Origin: an uncultured Porphyromonas sp.
GTDB lineage: Bacteria > Bacteroidota > Bacteroidia > Bacteroidales > Porphyromonadaceae
NCBI GenBank assembly: GCA_945965245.1
Contig: CAMFNC010000057.1
Location: forward strand, 1 to 14,344
Direction of reading: 5' to 3'
Length of the DNA stretch: 14,344 nt
Positions 7,709-14,344 of this stretch are shown here, in pieces (positions within the stretch are counted from its first letter, which is position 1; each line of letters opens with the position of its first letter). Made by a program: the position numbers and the translations under genes. The notes under the pieces were generated by a model. It did no database searches. It had not been told where the DNA came from and saw only the letters and a program-made list of their open reading frames with translations.

Positions 7709-9399
7709 TTTCGGTCTGATTTGGGGGTTAGAATACTCTTGTATTCCGTTGGATTAAGCAAAATCTCACATCCACGTTTGGTGTCCTTGTCTTTTCGGAG
7801 CAGATAGCGTGCCATACCGCTCTGGTAATAATACCGCCCGATAATGGCATTATTCAAATAGTCTGTCAAATCGGTACGGAAAAGCCTGAGGTCATGTGCC
7901 AAATCCGGCTTCAGAAGTTCTTCCAACTCCTTGAATTTTGCTTCGGAACGTTCATAATATCGCTCCATGCGAGCTAATTTCTTGAGTTGCTCCAGCGCCT
8001 TGCTACTCTGACGGTCATAGTCGAATTTCTTATCTATGAGCATCTGACAAAAAGCATTGTAATCCGCATCGCTAATCGAAAAAACATCCGGTGATGCTAT
8101 CTCTTTATGATTATTGACATAATCGGTCACAAAGTCGAACACATCGTTATTGAGATCGATATAATAAAGCAATGTGGGCAAGGAATCTTGCTTCACTGCA
8201 ATATCCGGCACAATGCCACCGGCATCATAAACCGGTCTTCCAGCTGCTGTCCGGAACTGACGAGCCAAGCTATCGGGCAGCACAGCAGATTCTCCAGCAC
8301 GTATACGCTGGTAATCAATACGCTGAATGCATCTGCCACTGGGAATATAGTAACGGCCGGTAGTTATCTTGAGCGTACCGTTGTGTGGCAAAGACAGGGG
8401 GCTTTGCACCAAACCTTTGCCATAACTTTTAGAGCCAACCACCACGGCACGGTCGAAATCTTGGAGTGCACCCGCCACGATTTCCGCAGAACTGGCACTC
8501 TGACCGTCTATCAGTACCACCAAAGGCAATTCTGTATCTATGGGATCATTTTGTGTAAAAAACTTATTATCCTCACGCCCTCCAGGACGTCCTTTGATAG
8601 ACATTACCTCTTTACCTTTCGGCACAAAAAAATTCACAATTTTAACAGCTTCTCCCACCAAGCCGCCGCCATTGCCACGTAAATCCAATACCAGTCCCTT
8701 CAACTTATGCGCTTGACGCAAATCGCGAAAAGCAGCCTCCAGTTTAGAAGCGGCTTGCTCTGTAAAAGAACCAAAACGGATATAGCCCAAGTCATTGGGC
8801 AACATACCATAATAAGTAACAGGATTGACCACGATTTTACGACGCAAGAAGGTAAATACCCTATCCTTCTTTTCACCGGGGCGGCGCACTTTGATTTTAA
8901 TAGAGGAACCGGGGATACCACGCAAAGCCTCACTGACTATCGGCGTGGTGGAATGACGATAATCTTTTCCATCGATTTCCAATATAACATCACCGGCGCG
9001 CAGTCCGGCCAAAGCGGCAGGCTGTCCCTCCATCGGGCTATTGATAATCACAGTACTATCCGACCGTTGGGAAATGATGGAACCAATGCCAGCATACTCT
9101 CCTTTGGTAAGCATGCGTAATTGGTCTTCATCTTCCCGAGCATAATATTCGGTAAAGGGATCCAGACTTCCCAGCATGGCATTGATGCCGATACGCGAAA
9201 GGCGGTTCAGGCTCACCGTATCCACAAAATTCTGCTCCACGTGTGCCATCACAGCACCCATTACCTCCAAGGCTTGCAGATAATTAAATTGGTTTGCTTT
9301 GCGCAAACTATCTGTGGCGGCATCGTTTTTTTGCGCCATTGTGGGAGTGGCAGAGCCGACTGCCAATATCAGTGACAAGGCTATGATTTTAAGTTTCAT
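7705..9399 (-). CDS. S41 family C-terminal processing protease (CtpA/Prc-like) with PDZ domain
   Basis: Periplasmic serine protease of 564 residues. It has a signal peptide (hydrophobic 5-18, probable cleavage after MAQ/TMA near 21-23), an N-terminal helical segment, a PDZ domain (about 95-180, with YAGIGS and AGLRAGDVILEIDG), and the S41 core (about 190-370). The Ser-Lys dyad is S303 in GQSASSAE and K328 in KSYGKG; the 25-residue spacing equals that of S430-K455 in E. coli Prc. The LDLRGNGGG motif (238-246) is typical of the family. A charged, largely helical tail follows to the end. Such proteases trim or degrade envelope proteins at exposed C-termini; the substrate here is unknown. The ATG lies 10 bases after the stop of the exonuclease-like gene, and the gene overlaps the FHA start by 4 bases, so it is mid-operon. 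Confidence 0.95.
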   Translation of the reverse strand: MKLKIIALSLILAVGSATPTMAQKNDAATDSLRKANQFNYLQALEVMGAVMAHVEQNFVDTVSLNRLSRIGINAMLGSLDPFTEYYAREDEDQLRMLTKGEYAGIGSIISQRSDSTVIINSPMEGQPAALAGLRAGDVILEIDGKDYRHSTTPIVSEALRGIPGSSIKIKVRRPGEKKDRVFTFLRRKIVVNPVTYYGMLPNDLGYIRFGSFTEQAASKLEAAFRDLRQAHKLKGLVLDLRGNGGGLVGEAVKIVNFFVPKGKEVMSIKGRPGGREDNKFFTQNDPIDTELPLVVLIDGQSASSAEIVAGALQDFDRAVVVGSKSYGKGLVQSPLSLPHNGTLKITTGRYYIPSGRCIQRIDYQRIRAGESAVLPDSLARQFRTAAGRPVYDAGGIVPDIAVKQDSLPTLLYYIDLNNDVFDFVTDYVNNHKEIASPDVFSISDADYNAFCQMLIDKKFDYDRQSSKALEQLKKLARMERYYERSEAKFKELEELLKPDLAHDLRLFRTDLTDYLNNAIIGRYYYQSGMARYLLRKDKDTKRGCEILLNPTEYKSILTPKSDRK

Positions 9400-9409
9400 C
9401 TTGATTTTA

Positions 9410-10198
9410 TTATATGGGAAAATCTTTGGGCAATAAGGGCTGATGAAGCTGAATCAACTTCCTTAGGCATGCTGCCGAAAGACGAATATCCCGGATTGAT
9501 TTATTAGAAAATTTTATCTCCAAATTCGGATGATTATAATACAGCAAGCCGAACAACTCAGTTAGCGAGGGAGTTTTGCCAGAAGGCACAAAACTACGAC
9601 CAGAAAGCTGTGTACACACAGCAGGCATACCGGCCAATGCCGCAGAGTCCATCCCCAGATGCTGCAGTTCCTCCATTAAAACGTGACGATGAAAGTCAAT
9701 ATTGTGCGCCACCACACATCGGCTTTTCTTCAGTTCACGCATCAACGTGGCCATAACACGTTCCGGTTGGTATCCTTTATTCAAATCATCGGTGGTAATA
9801 CCATGTATTTCTGTGCTCACATTGCTGACCTCGCAATCCTGCTTGAGCAAATAGCTATGCTCGCTCAGTAGTTCGCCTCGCTTATTCAACAGAGCAAAAG
9901 CAATCTGGATAACAGGCAAATGCTGTCGCTTTTCTTCCCAATCTTCAGGTATAGTCAAGGCCGTTTCTGTATCCACAACCATAAAATATGGCTTGCGATC
10001 CTTTACACCTCGCCCGGCCATCAGAAACATGGGTGACCGATCCACATCCACCAGTGCCCTAAGCCGAAGATCTATGGGGGTATGTTGTGACCGACGATTG
10101 CGTCTGGCAAAACGTATCCAGAGTGCAACGAGCACAAATACCACCCCAAAGATGGGTACAATCAAATATAAAAGCGAGCGAGTCAGCGTATTGAACAA
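9410..10198 (-). CDS. Membrane-anchored DnaQ-like 3'-5' exonuclease homologue with altered catalytic residues
   Basis: Protein of 262 residues: one membrane helix (about 9-29), a strongly basic stretch (RFARRNRRSQH, 29-39), then a DEDD-type exonuclease fold from ~68. The basic flank suggests the catalytic domain faces the cytoplasm. Motif I is intact (VVDTETA, D76 and E78). In motif II (AHNIDFHRH) the usual Asp of HNxxFD is H170, with an Asp two residues earlier (D168). In motif III (NKSIRD) the usual His of HxAxxD is N232, though D237 remains. Two of five expected catalytic positions are therefore changed, so activity is doubtful or the metal site differs. An in-frame TAA lies two codons upstream of the TTG start and the first ATG is residue 57, after the membrane helix; TTG is preferred because it keeps the helix. 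It lies 16 bases after the nucleotidase stop. Confidence 0.82.
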   Translation of the reverse strand: MFNTLTRSLLYLIVPIFGVVFVLVALWIRFARRNRRSQHTPIDLRLRALVDVDRSPMFLMAGRGVKDRKPYFMVVDTETALTIPEDWEEKRQHLPVIQIAFALLNKRGELLSEHSYLLKQDCEVSNVSTEIHGITTDDLNKGYQPERVMATLMRELKKSRCVVAHNIDFHRHVLMEELQHLGMDSAALAGMPAVCTQLSGRSFVPSGKTPSLTELFGLLYYNHPNLEIKFSNKSIRDIRLSAACLRKLIQLHQPLLPKDFPI

Positions 10199-10214
10199 GT
10201 ATTAAAGATGAGTA

Positions 10215-11951
10215 TCAATATGAGAACAAGAAATCCAAATCCCGTGCCTTGGCTTGGGAGACCCATTCGGCAGGCAGGAAACACCAGTTATCCGGATTGC
10301 GCGGTGCCACCTCAGGATATTGCTCAATCCAGCGCATTAGGCTGAAAAGTTGGTCGAAATAGGTCATCTTAAGAATTCGTTTGGGTAATTCGTCTGCAGG
10401 AATACCCGCCCCATCGGTCAGATGACCGCCGGCACCACCGGCACGATAGCTGTTCACTGCCACCCGATAGTGCGCTTGAAGATCAAACGGTTTACCATCT
10501 GACATTCCGCTAATATGCACTCTCTGCCCCACAGGCAAACGCAAATCCACTGTATAGTTAATGCCTTGGGCAGAACTATAATTATATGTAGGTGTAACCG
10601 TCTTGTATTTATCCGTAGGCTTGGCATTAGGTACAAAGCGCAGTAGATGGTCGTGGGCACTCTTCATTTCTCCTGCCCACTGCGCATAACTATACTCCAA
10701 ATAATCCCGCACTTCTTCACCTGTCAAATCCAATAGGTAGAGCATATTGGAGAAGGGAAAGAACTGGAAAAGGTCACGCACGTGCAATTCGCCCTCCGGC
10801 AATTTGGCCGTCAGCATGAGTGGAGCCGCCAGTGATATGTCAGCATCTATGGTAGCAAGCTGTGAACGATGAATCACATCCATATAAGCCGAAGGACCAA
10901 AGAGTGCATCCGTAGCTTTCACGGCAGCATCCATCGTGCCCACCTTCTTATCCAAGAATGCAGCCACACGCTCCTGCTGCAAAGCAAATGCTTTCACAAA
11001 ATCAGCATCCGGCCGATATCGGTTCAGATTGAGCAATTCGGCTTTGATATCCTTACCCACCACTCTATTTCCTTTGAGGTGGAAAGTGACGTGAATATCC
11101 GAAACCACATGAGCTGCATTGGCCGGGTCTATTACCAGCACACTGTCTCCTTGGGGGTTCTTTTCCCACAGATTGTATTGGCGATGATCATGTCCGCAGA
11201 GCACCATATCTATACCGGACACTTGGCGTGCCAGTTCCCGACCGGCATTTTCCCTATAGCGAGGATTATTGTTATCCACCCCGCTATGGATGAGAGCTAC
11301 CATCAAATCCGGCTTCTCCGTTTGGCGCAACACTTGTACCCATTTTTCTGCCGATTCGATAATATCCTCAAAATGCATCCCTTCATACAAAGCCTTGGGC
11401 AACCACTCTGGTATAGCAGGCGTTATCAATCCCAATACAGCTATGCGCACCCCTTCGCGTTCGAATATTTGATACGAGTGAAAGTACGGTTTTCCGGTTT
11501 TATCATCAATGGCATTGGCTGCCAATACAGGGAAATTACATTCACGCACAAACTTGTCGTACACACCATGCCCTGTTTCCAAGTCATGATTACCCATGGC
11601 AGCTACATCATACTTCAGGTAATTCATGGCACGGGTCATCACGTGCACATCTGCAGTATCTACATAATTATAATAATATGCGGCCGGTTGCCCCTGCAAG
11701 ATATCACCACCATCGATTAGGAGTAGATGTTTGGTTTGTGGACGCAACTCTTTGAGGGCAGACGACAAACAAGACAATCCACCTCGCGAATCTTGGCGGC
11801 GGATCATATCGGACGGAAACACATTGCCGTGCACATCAGAGGTGTGCAGAATTCGCACATCCACCCGATTCGCCGTTCCGCATCCATCCATCATCCACAT
11901 CATCATCACAGCAGCCACGGCCGTAATGAGCCGTTGTGTATTTCGCTTCAT
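10215..11951 (-). CDS. Exported 5'-nucleotidase/2',3'-cyclic phosphodiesterase family metallophosphatase
   Basis: Protein of 578 residues of the UshA/5'-nucleotidase family, which hydrolyses nucleoside phosphates (and in some members 2',3'-cyclic nucleotides or UDP-sugars) outside the cytoplasm. The N-terminus is a signal peptide ending in MDGC, with C24 a possible lipidation site although Asp at -2 is not a good lipobox. The metallophosphatase domain (about 31-300) has TSDVHG (D39, H41), GGD (D83), GNHD (120-123), IHSG (H222) and GHDH (253-256), the expected two-metal ligands. The C-terminal substrate-binding domain (about 340-560) contains FFPFSN, LTGEEVRDYLEYSY and the YRAGGAGGH loop near residue 500. 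Both domains are complete. Its ATG is 28 bases after the metG stop, and the next gene begins 16 bases after its own stop. Exact substrate cannot be read from the sequence. Confidence 0.93.
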   Translation of the reverse strand: MKRNTQRLITAVAAVMMMWMMDGCGTANRVDVRILHTSDVHGNVFPSDMIRRQDSRGGLSCLSSALKELRPQTKHLLLIDGGDILQGQPAAYYYNYVDTADVHVMTRAMNYLKYDVAAMGNHDLETGHGVYDKFVRECNFPVLAANAIDDKTGKPYFHSYQIFEREGVRIAVLGLITPAIPEWLPKALYEGMHFEDIIESAEKWVQVLRQTEKPDLMVALIHSGVDNNNPRYRENAGRELARQVSGIDMVLCGHDHRQYNLWEKNPQGDSVLVIDPANAAHVVSDIHVTFHLKGNRVVGKDIKAELLNLNRYRPDADFVKAFALQQERVAAFLDKKVGTMDAAVKATDALFGPSAYMDVIHRSQLATIDADISLAAPLMLTAKLPEGELHVRDLFQFFPFSNMLYLLDLTGEEVRDYLEYSYAQWAGEMKSAHDHLLRFVPNAKPTDKYKTVTPTYNYSSAQGINYTVDLRLPVGQRVHISGMSDGKPFDLQAHYRVAVNSYRAGGAGGHLTDGAGIPADELPKRILKMTYFDQLFSLMRWIEQYPEVAPRNPDNWCFLPAEWVSQAKARDLDFLFSY

Positions 11952-11979
11952 CTATGTTTTATTGTTACCAAATAGCATT

Positions 11980-14016
11980 CTATCCCACCTTGCTACCGGG
12001 AGCAACTTCTACCTCCGGCATAATCACACGCAAAGTACCATCGGCATTCACAGCACTCAATATCATGCCACTGCTTTCTATGCCTCGCAGTTTACGCGGA
12101 GCCAGATTGGCAACGAAACACACTTCTTTGCCCACAAGGTCTTCCGGTTTGTAATAGGCAGCAATACCACTGATAATGGTACGCCCGCCCAGTCCATCGT
12201 CTATTTTGAATTGGAGCAACTTATCGGTCTTGGGCACTTTGCAGCACTCCAGCACCTTGCCCACACGGATATCCATTTTTTCAAAATCTTCGAAAGCCAC
12301 TTCAGCAGCAATCGGCTCGGCTTTACGACTGCGAGCTTCATTTTCTTTCTTAATGCGTGCAAGCCGTTCGATTTGGGGTACTATCACATCGTCTTCCATC
12401 TTATCGAAAAGCAGTTCGGCAGCAGCCAATTGATGGCCTTCTGGCAGCAAATCCACAGCACCTAGATGCTCCCAACCGAATGCCTCGGCATGGAGCAAGC
12501 TCAGCAATTTCTTAGAACTGAACGGCAAGAACGGTTCAAATGCGATGCTCAGATTGGCCGTGATTTGTAAAGCGATATTCAAGATTGTGCCCACGCGAAG
12601 CATATCCGTTTTGGCCAACTTCCAAGGCTCCGTATCGGCCAAGTACTTATTACCGATACGTGCCAAATTCATAGCCTCCTTCTGTGCTTCACGGAAGTGG
12701 AAGTTCTCCAGATTATCTTCCAATACGGATTTTACCTGACGGAATGCCTCCATTGTTTCGCGATCATAGTCGGTCACTTCGCCACGGACAGGTACTCGAC
12801 CTTCGAAATACTTGTGCGTGAGCACCAGAGCACGATTCACAAAGTTACCATAGATGGCCACCAACTCATTATTATTGCGAGCTTGGAAGTCGCGCCATGT
12901 AAAGTCGTTGTCTTTTGTTTCCGGAGCATTGGCCGTGAGCACATAGCGCAATACATCCTGTTTGCCGGGAAAGTCGCGGAGGTACTCATGCAGCCATACC
13001 GCCCAATTGCGACTAGTAGAAATCTTATCGCCCTCCAAGTTAAGGAATTCATTGGCCGGCACATTGTCCGGCAGATTATAACTACCCTCGGCACGCAGCA
13101 TGGTGGGGAATACGATGCAGTGGAATACTATATTGTCTTTGCCAATAAAATGTATCATTCGCGTTTCCGAGTCTTTCCACCACTTTTCCCAATCGTTGGG
13201 CCGTAGCTCCTGCGTATTGCTGATATATCCGATAGGCGCATCGAACCACACATACAGCACTTTACCCTCGCCGCCAGCCACCGGCACGGGAATACCCCAA
13301 TCCAAATCACGGCTCACGGCACGAGGCTGAAGCCCCATATCCAACCAGCTTTTACACTGACCATACACATTACTTTTCCACTCCTTATGACTGTCCAGAA
13401 TCCACTCGCGCAGCCACGATTCATATTCATTCAAAGGCAGATACCAATGCTTCGTTTCACGCATTACCGGCTTGCTACCGCTGATGGCAGAATGCGGGTC
13501 TTTCAAATCCGTTGGACTGAGCGAAGTGCCGCATTTTTCGCATTGGTCACCGTATGCTCCTTCATTGCCACAATGCGGACAGGTGCCCACGATATAGCGG
13601 TCGGCCAAAAATTGCTTGGCATCCTCATCATAATATTGCTCCGAGGTTTGTTCGATGAATTTACCCTCATCGTGCAATTTCTTGAAAAAATTCGAAGCGG
13701 TCTTATAGTGTTGGCGGCTGGTGGTGCGGCTGTATATATCGAACGTGATACCCAGTTCTTGGAAAGAGTTCTTAATGATATTGTGATACTTATCCACCAC
13801 ATCTTGGGGTGTGATACCCTCGGCTTTGGCTTTGATGGCAATAGGCACGCCGTGTTCGTCTGAACCTCCAATGAGGAGTACCTCCTCCCCTTTGAGGCGT
13901 TTGTATCGTGCATAAATATCTGCCGGCACATACACTCCGGCCAGGTGACCGATGTGCACAGGACCGTTGGCATAAGGCAAAGCCGTGGTGATAAGCGTTC
14001 TCTTAAAGTTCTTCAT
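11980..14016 (-). CDS. metG: Methionyl-tRNA synthetase with C-terminal tRNA-binding domain
   Basis: Charges tRNA-Met with methionine for translation; cytoplasmic class I synthetase of 678 residues, full length for the long bacterial form. HIGH is at 21-24 (preceded by YANGP), the four-cysteine zinc knuckle is C146/C149/C159/C162, and the KMSKS loop reads KISTS (331-335), a variant shared by many long MetG proteins. The helical anticodon-binding domain follows (about 390-540). The last ~110 residues, from about 568, are an OB-fold tRNA-binding domain (MDIRVGKV ... NLAPRKLRGIES), which usually supports dimerisation. The ATG at 14016 begins MKNFKRTLITTALPYANGP, the expected family start. It is the first gene of the - strand cluster, with a ~328-base upstream region in the window. 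No synthetase-specific leader such as a T-box is seen. Confidence 0.98.
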   Translation of the reverse strand: MKNFKRTLITTALPYANGPVHIGHLAGVYVPADIYARYKRLKGEEVLLIGGSDEHGVPIAIKAKAEGITPQDVVDKYHNIIKNSFQELGITFDIYSRTTSRQHYKTASNFFKKLHDEGKFIEQTSEQYYDEDAKQFLADRYIVGTCPHCGNEGAYGDQCEKCGTSLSPTDLKDPHSAISGSKPVMRETKHWYLPLNEYESWLREWILDSHKEWKSNVYGQCKSWLDMGLQPRAVSRDLDWGIPVPVAGGEGKVLYVWFDAPIGYISNTQELRPNDWEKWWKDSETRMIHFIGKDNIVFHCIVFPTMLRAEGSYNLPDNVPANEFLNLEGDKISTSRNWAVWLHEYLRDFPGKQDVLRYVLTANAPETKDNDFTWRDFQARNNNELVAIYGNFVNRALVLTHKYFEGRVPVRGEVTDYDRETMEAFRQVKSVLEDNLENFHFREAQKEAMNLARIGNKYLADTEPWKLAKTDMLRVGTILNIALQITANLSIAFEPFLPFSSKKLLSLLHAEAFGWEHLGAVDLLPEGHQLAAAELLFDKMEDDVIVPQIERLARIKKENEARSRKAEPIAAEVAFEDFEKMDIRVGKVLECCKVPKTDKLLQFKIDDGLGGRTIISGIAAYYKPEDLVGKEVCFVANLAPRKLRGIESSGMILSAVNADGTLRVIMPEVEVAPGSKVG

Positions 14017-14041
14017 ATTTTAAGTTTTGTATTGATTTTAT

Positions 14042-14056
14042 TTGAATGTAAAGATA
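14042..14056 (-). promoter_or_regulatory. Possible Bacteroidota-type -7 promoter element for metG and the following operon
   Basis: On the - strand TATCTTTA (14056 to 14049) differs from the Bacteroidota -7 consensus TAnnTTTG only in the last base. It would place a transcription start near 14042 and a leader of about 25 bases before the metG ATG. No clear TTTG -33 element is found at the expected distance, so the call is weak. It is the best match I see in this intergenic region. Confidence 0.3.
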
Positions 14057-14077
14057 GTGAATTAGCCCCGACGATTG

Positions 14078-14122
14078 CACTTTTTGCGCAAGATGCCAGT
14101 CACATAAGTCACTTTTGCACGC
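14078..14122. repeat. Two copies of a CACTTTT(T)GC element upstream of metG
   Basis: The + strand has CACTTTTTGCGC from 14078 and CACTTTTGCACGC from 14110, starting 32 bases apart, about three turns of the helix. The first overlaps the palindrome TTGCGCAA (14084-14091). A short direct repeat AGTCAC also occurs at 14098-14103 and 14107-14112. They lie upstream of the proposed metG promoter and could be protein-binding sites, but such short repeats also arise by chance. Confidence 0.25.
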
Positions 14123-14130
14123 GTTGCAAA
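14114..14130. repeat. Perfect 6-base inverted repeat, possible operator
   Basis: TTTGCA (14114-14119) and TGCAAA (14125-14130) are perfect inverted arms around the five bases CGCGT. The core also contains the palindrome ACGCGT (14119-14124). The size fits a dimeric regulator site, or a small hairpin in a longer metG leader. No known operator is recognised and no regulator in the window is linked to it. Confidence 0.25.
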
Positions 14131-14294
14131 CTCCTTCCACCGCTGCCCGACCATTACCCGAATATTACTGCGAAACGAACGACAAAATTCCGAATGTGAA
14201 CAAAGCAAAAAGAAGTGCATTTTACAGAGATACCATATCCGGCCAACGAAAAGCAGGAACCACAATTATAGAGAGATTTAGCATCCGAAGAAAA

Positions 14295-14332
14295 CAGGGT
14301 CTTTTCCAAAACAAAAGTTTTGTCTCTCCCTG
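14295..14332. terminator. Terminator-like inverted repeat at the right edge
   Basis: CAGGG (14295-14299) pairs with CCCTG (14328-14332). Inside lies the palindrome ACAAAA-G-TTTTGT (14311-14323). On the - strand the structure is followed directly by TTTTCTT, and on the + strand by ATTGTTTTTAT, so it could stop transcription in either direction. A likely use is ending a - strand gene that lies beyond the right edge, upstream of metG. The stem is interrupted and AT-rich, so this is tentative. The rest of 14017-14344 shows no gene I can support. Confidence 0.3.
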
Positions 14333-14344
14333 ATTGTTTTTATC

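Noticed and set aside
10869..11720. 283-codon open frame on the + strand opposite the nucleotidase gene
   Set aside because: It lies fully antisense to a gene with clear catalytic motifs, and its product is a His/Ile-rich mixture without any recognisable domain; it is a frame shadow.
11731..12465. 244-codon open frame on the + strand across the metG/nucleotidase junction
   Set aside because: Antisense to two well supported genes, low-quality composition and no motifs.
14263..14270. TATAATTG on the - strand as an alternative metG promoter
   Set aside because: One mismatch to the -7 consensus but no -33 element, and it would create a leader of ~240 bases; less likely than the element near 14049.
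14115..14333. Short + strand open frame upstream of metG
   Set aside because: 72 codons without recognisable motif, overlapping the palindromes and terminator-like structure; no promoter or start signal supports it.
14017..14344. T-box or other amino-acid-sensing leader for metG
   Set aside because: No T-box sequence or long stem series is visible, and T-boxes are not expected in this phylum.
1..14344. Mobile element, CRISPR, toxin-antitoxin or defence system
   Set aside because: No transposase, integrase, repeat array or defence domain found; the FHA and nuclease-fold genes lie in a housekeeping-like operon with uniform composition.

Overview
The window looks like chromosomal DNA from a member of Bacteroidota, probably order Bacteroidales. 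The signs are a GAFTDA-type sigma-54 regulator, an HHH plus beta-strand secreted protein, a MetG with a KISTS loop and C-terminal tRNA-binding domain, an apparent lack of strong Shine-Dalgarno sequences, and -7 boxes resembling TAnnTTTG. This placement rests on recalled family features, not on a search. Base composition looks even throughout. I see no insertion sequence, integrase, tRNA, CRISPR array or other sign of recent transfer.

Left half, + strand (1-5178): three closely spaced genes. They encode a sigma-54-dependent response regulator (5' end outside the window), its sensor histidine kinase, and a 973-residue exported fusion. The fusion joins a NagZ-like GH3 beta-N-acetylglucosaminidase to a serine hydrolase of the class C beta-lactamase/AmiE type. 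Gaps of 15 and 18 bases suggest one transcript, so the two-component system may respond to envelope or peptidoglycan state, and the fusion would act in peptidoglycan turnover.

Right half, - strand (14016 down to 5175): six genes in one direction with gaps of 10-32 bases and one 4-base overlap, so probably one operon. In transcription order they are metG, an exported 5'-nucleotidase-like metallophosphatase, a membrane-anchored DnaQ-like exonuclease homologue with altered catalytic residues and a TTG start, an S41/CtpA protease with PDZ domain, a zinc-ribbon plus FHA protein coupled by a GTGA overlap, and a secreted helix-hairpin-helix protein with a large beta-rich C-terminal region.

The two halves converge and overlap by four bases at 5175-5178, leaving no room for an intergenic terminator. 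The only non-coding stretch of any length is 14017-14344, upstream of metG. It holds a possible weak promoter, small inverted and direct repeats, and a terminator-like structure at its far end.

I did not find a clear new system. The best leads are the NagZ-hydrolase fusion co-transcribed with a two-component system, the probably inactive or divergent membrane-bound exonuclease homologue, and the HHH/beta-barrel-like protein at the end of the metG operon.
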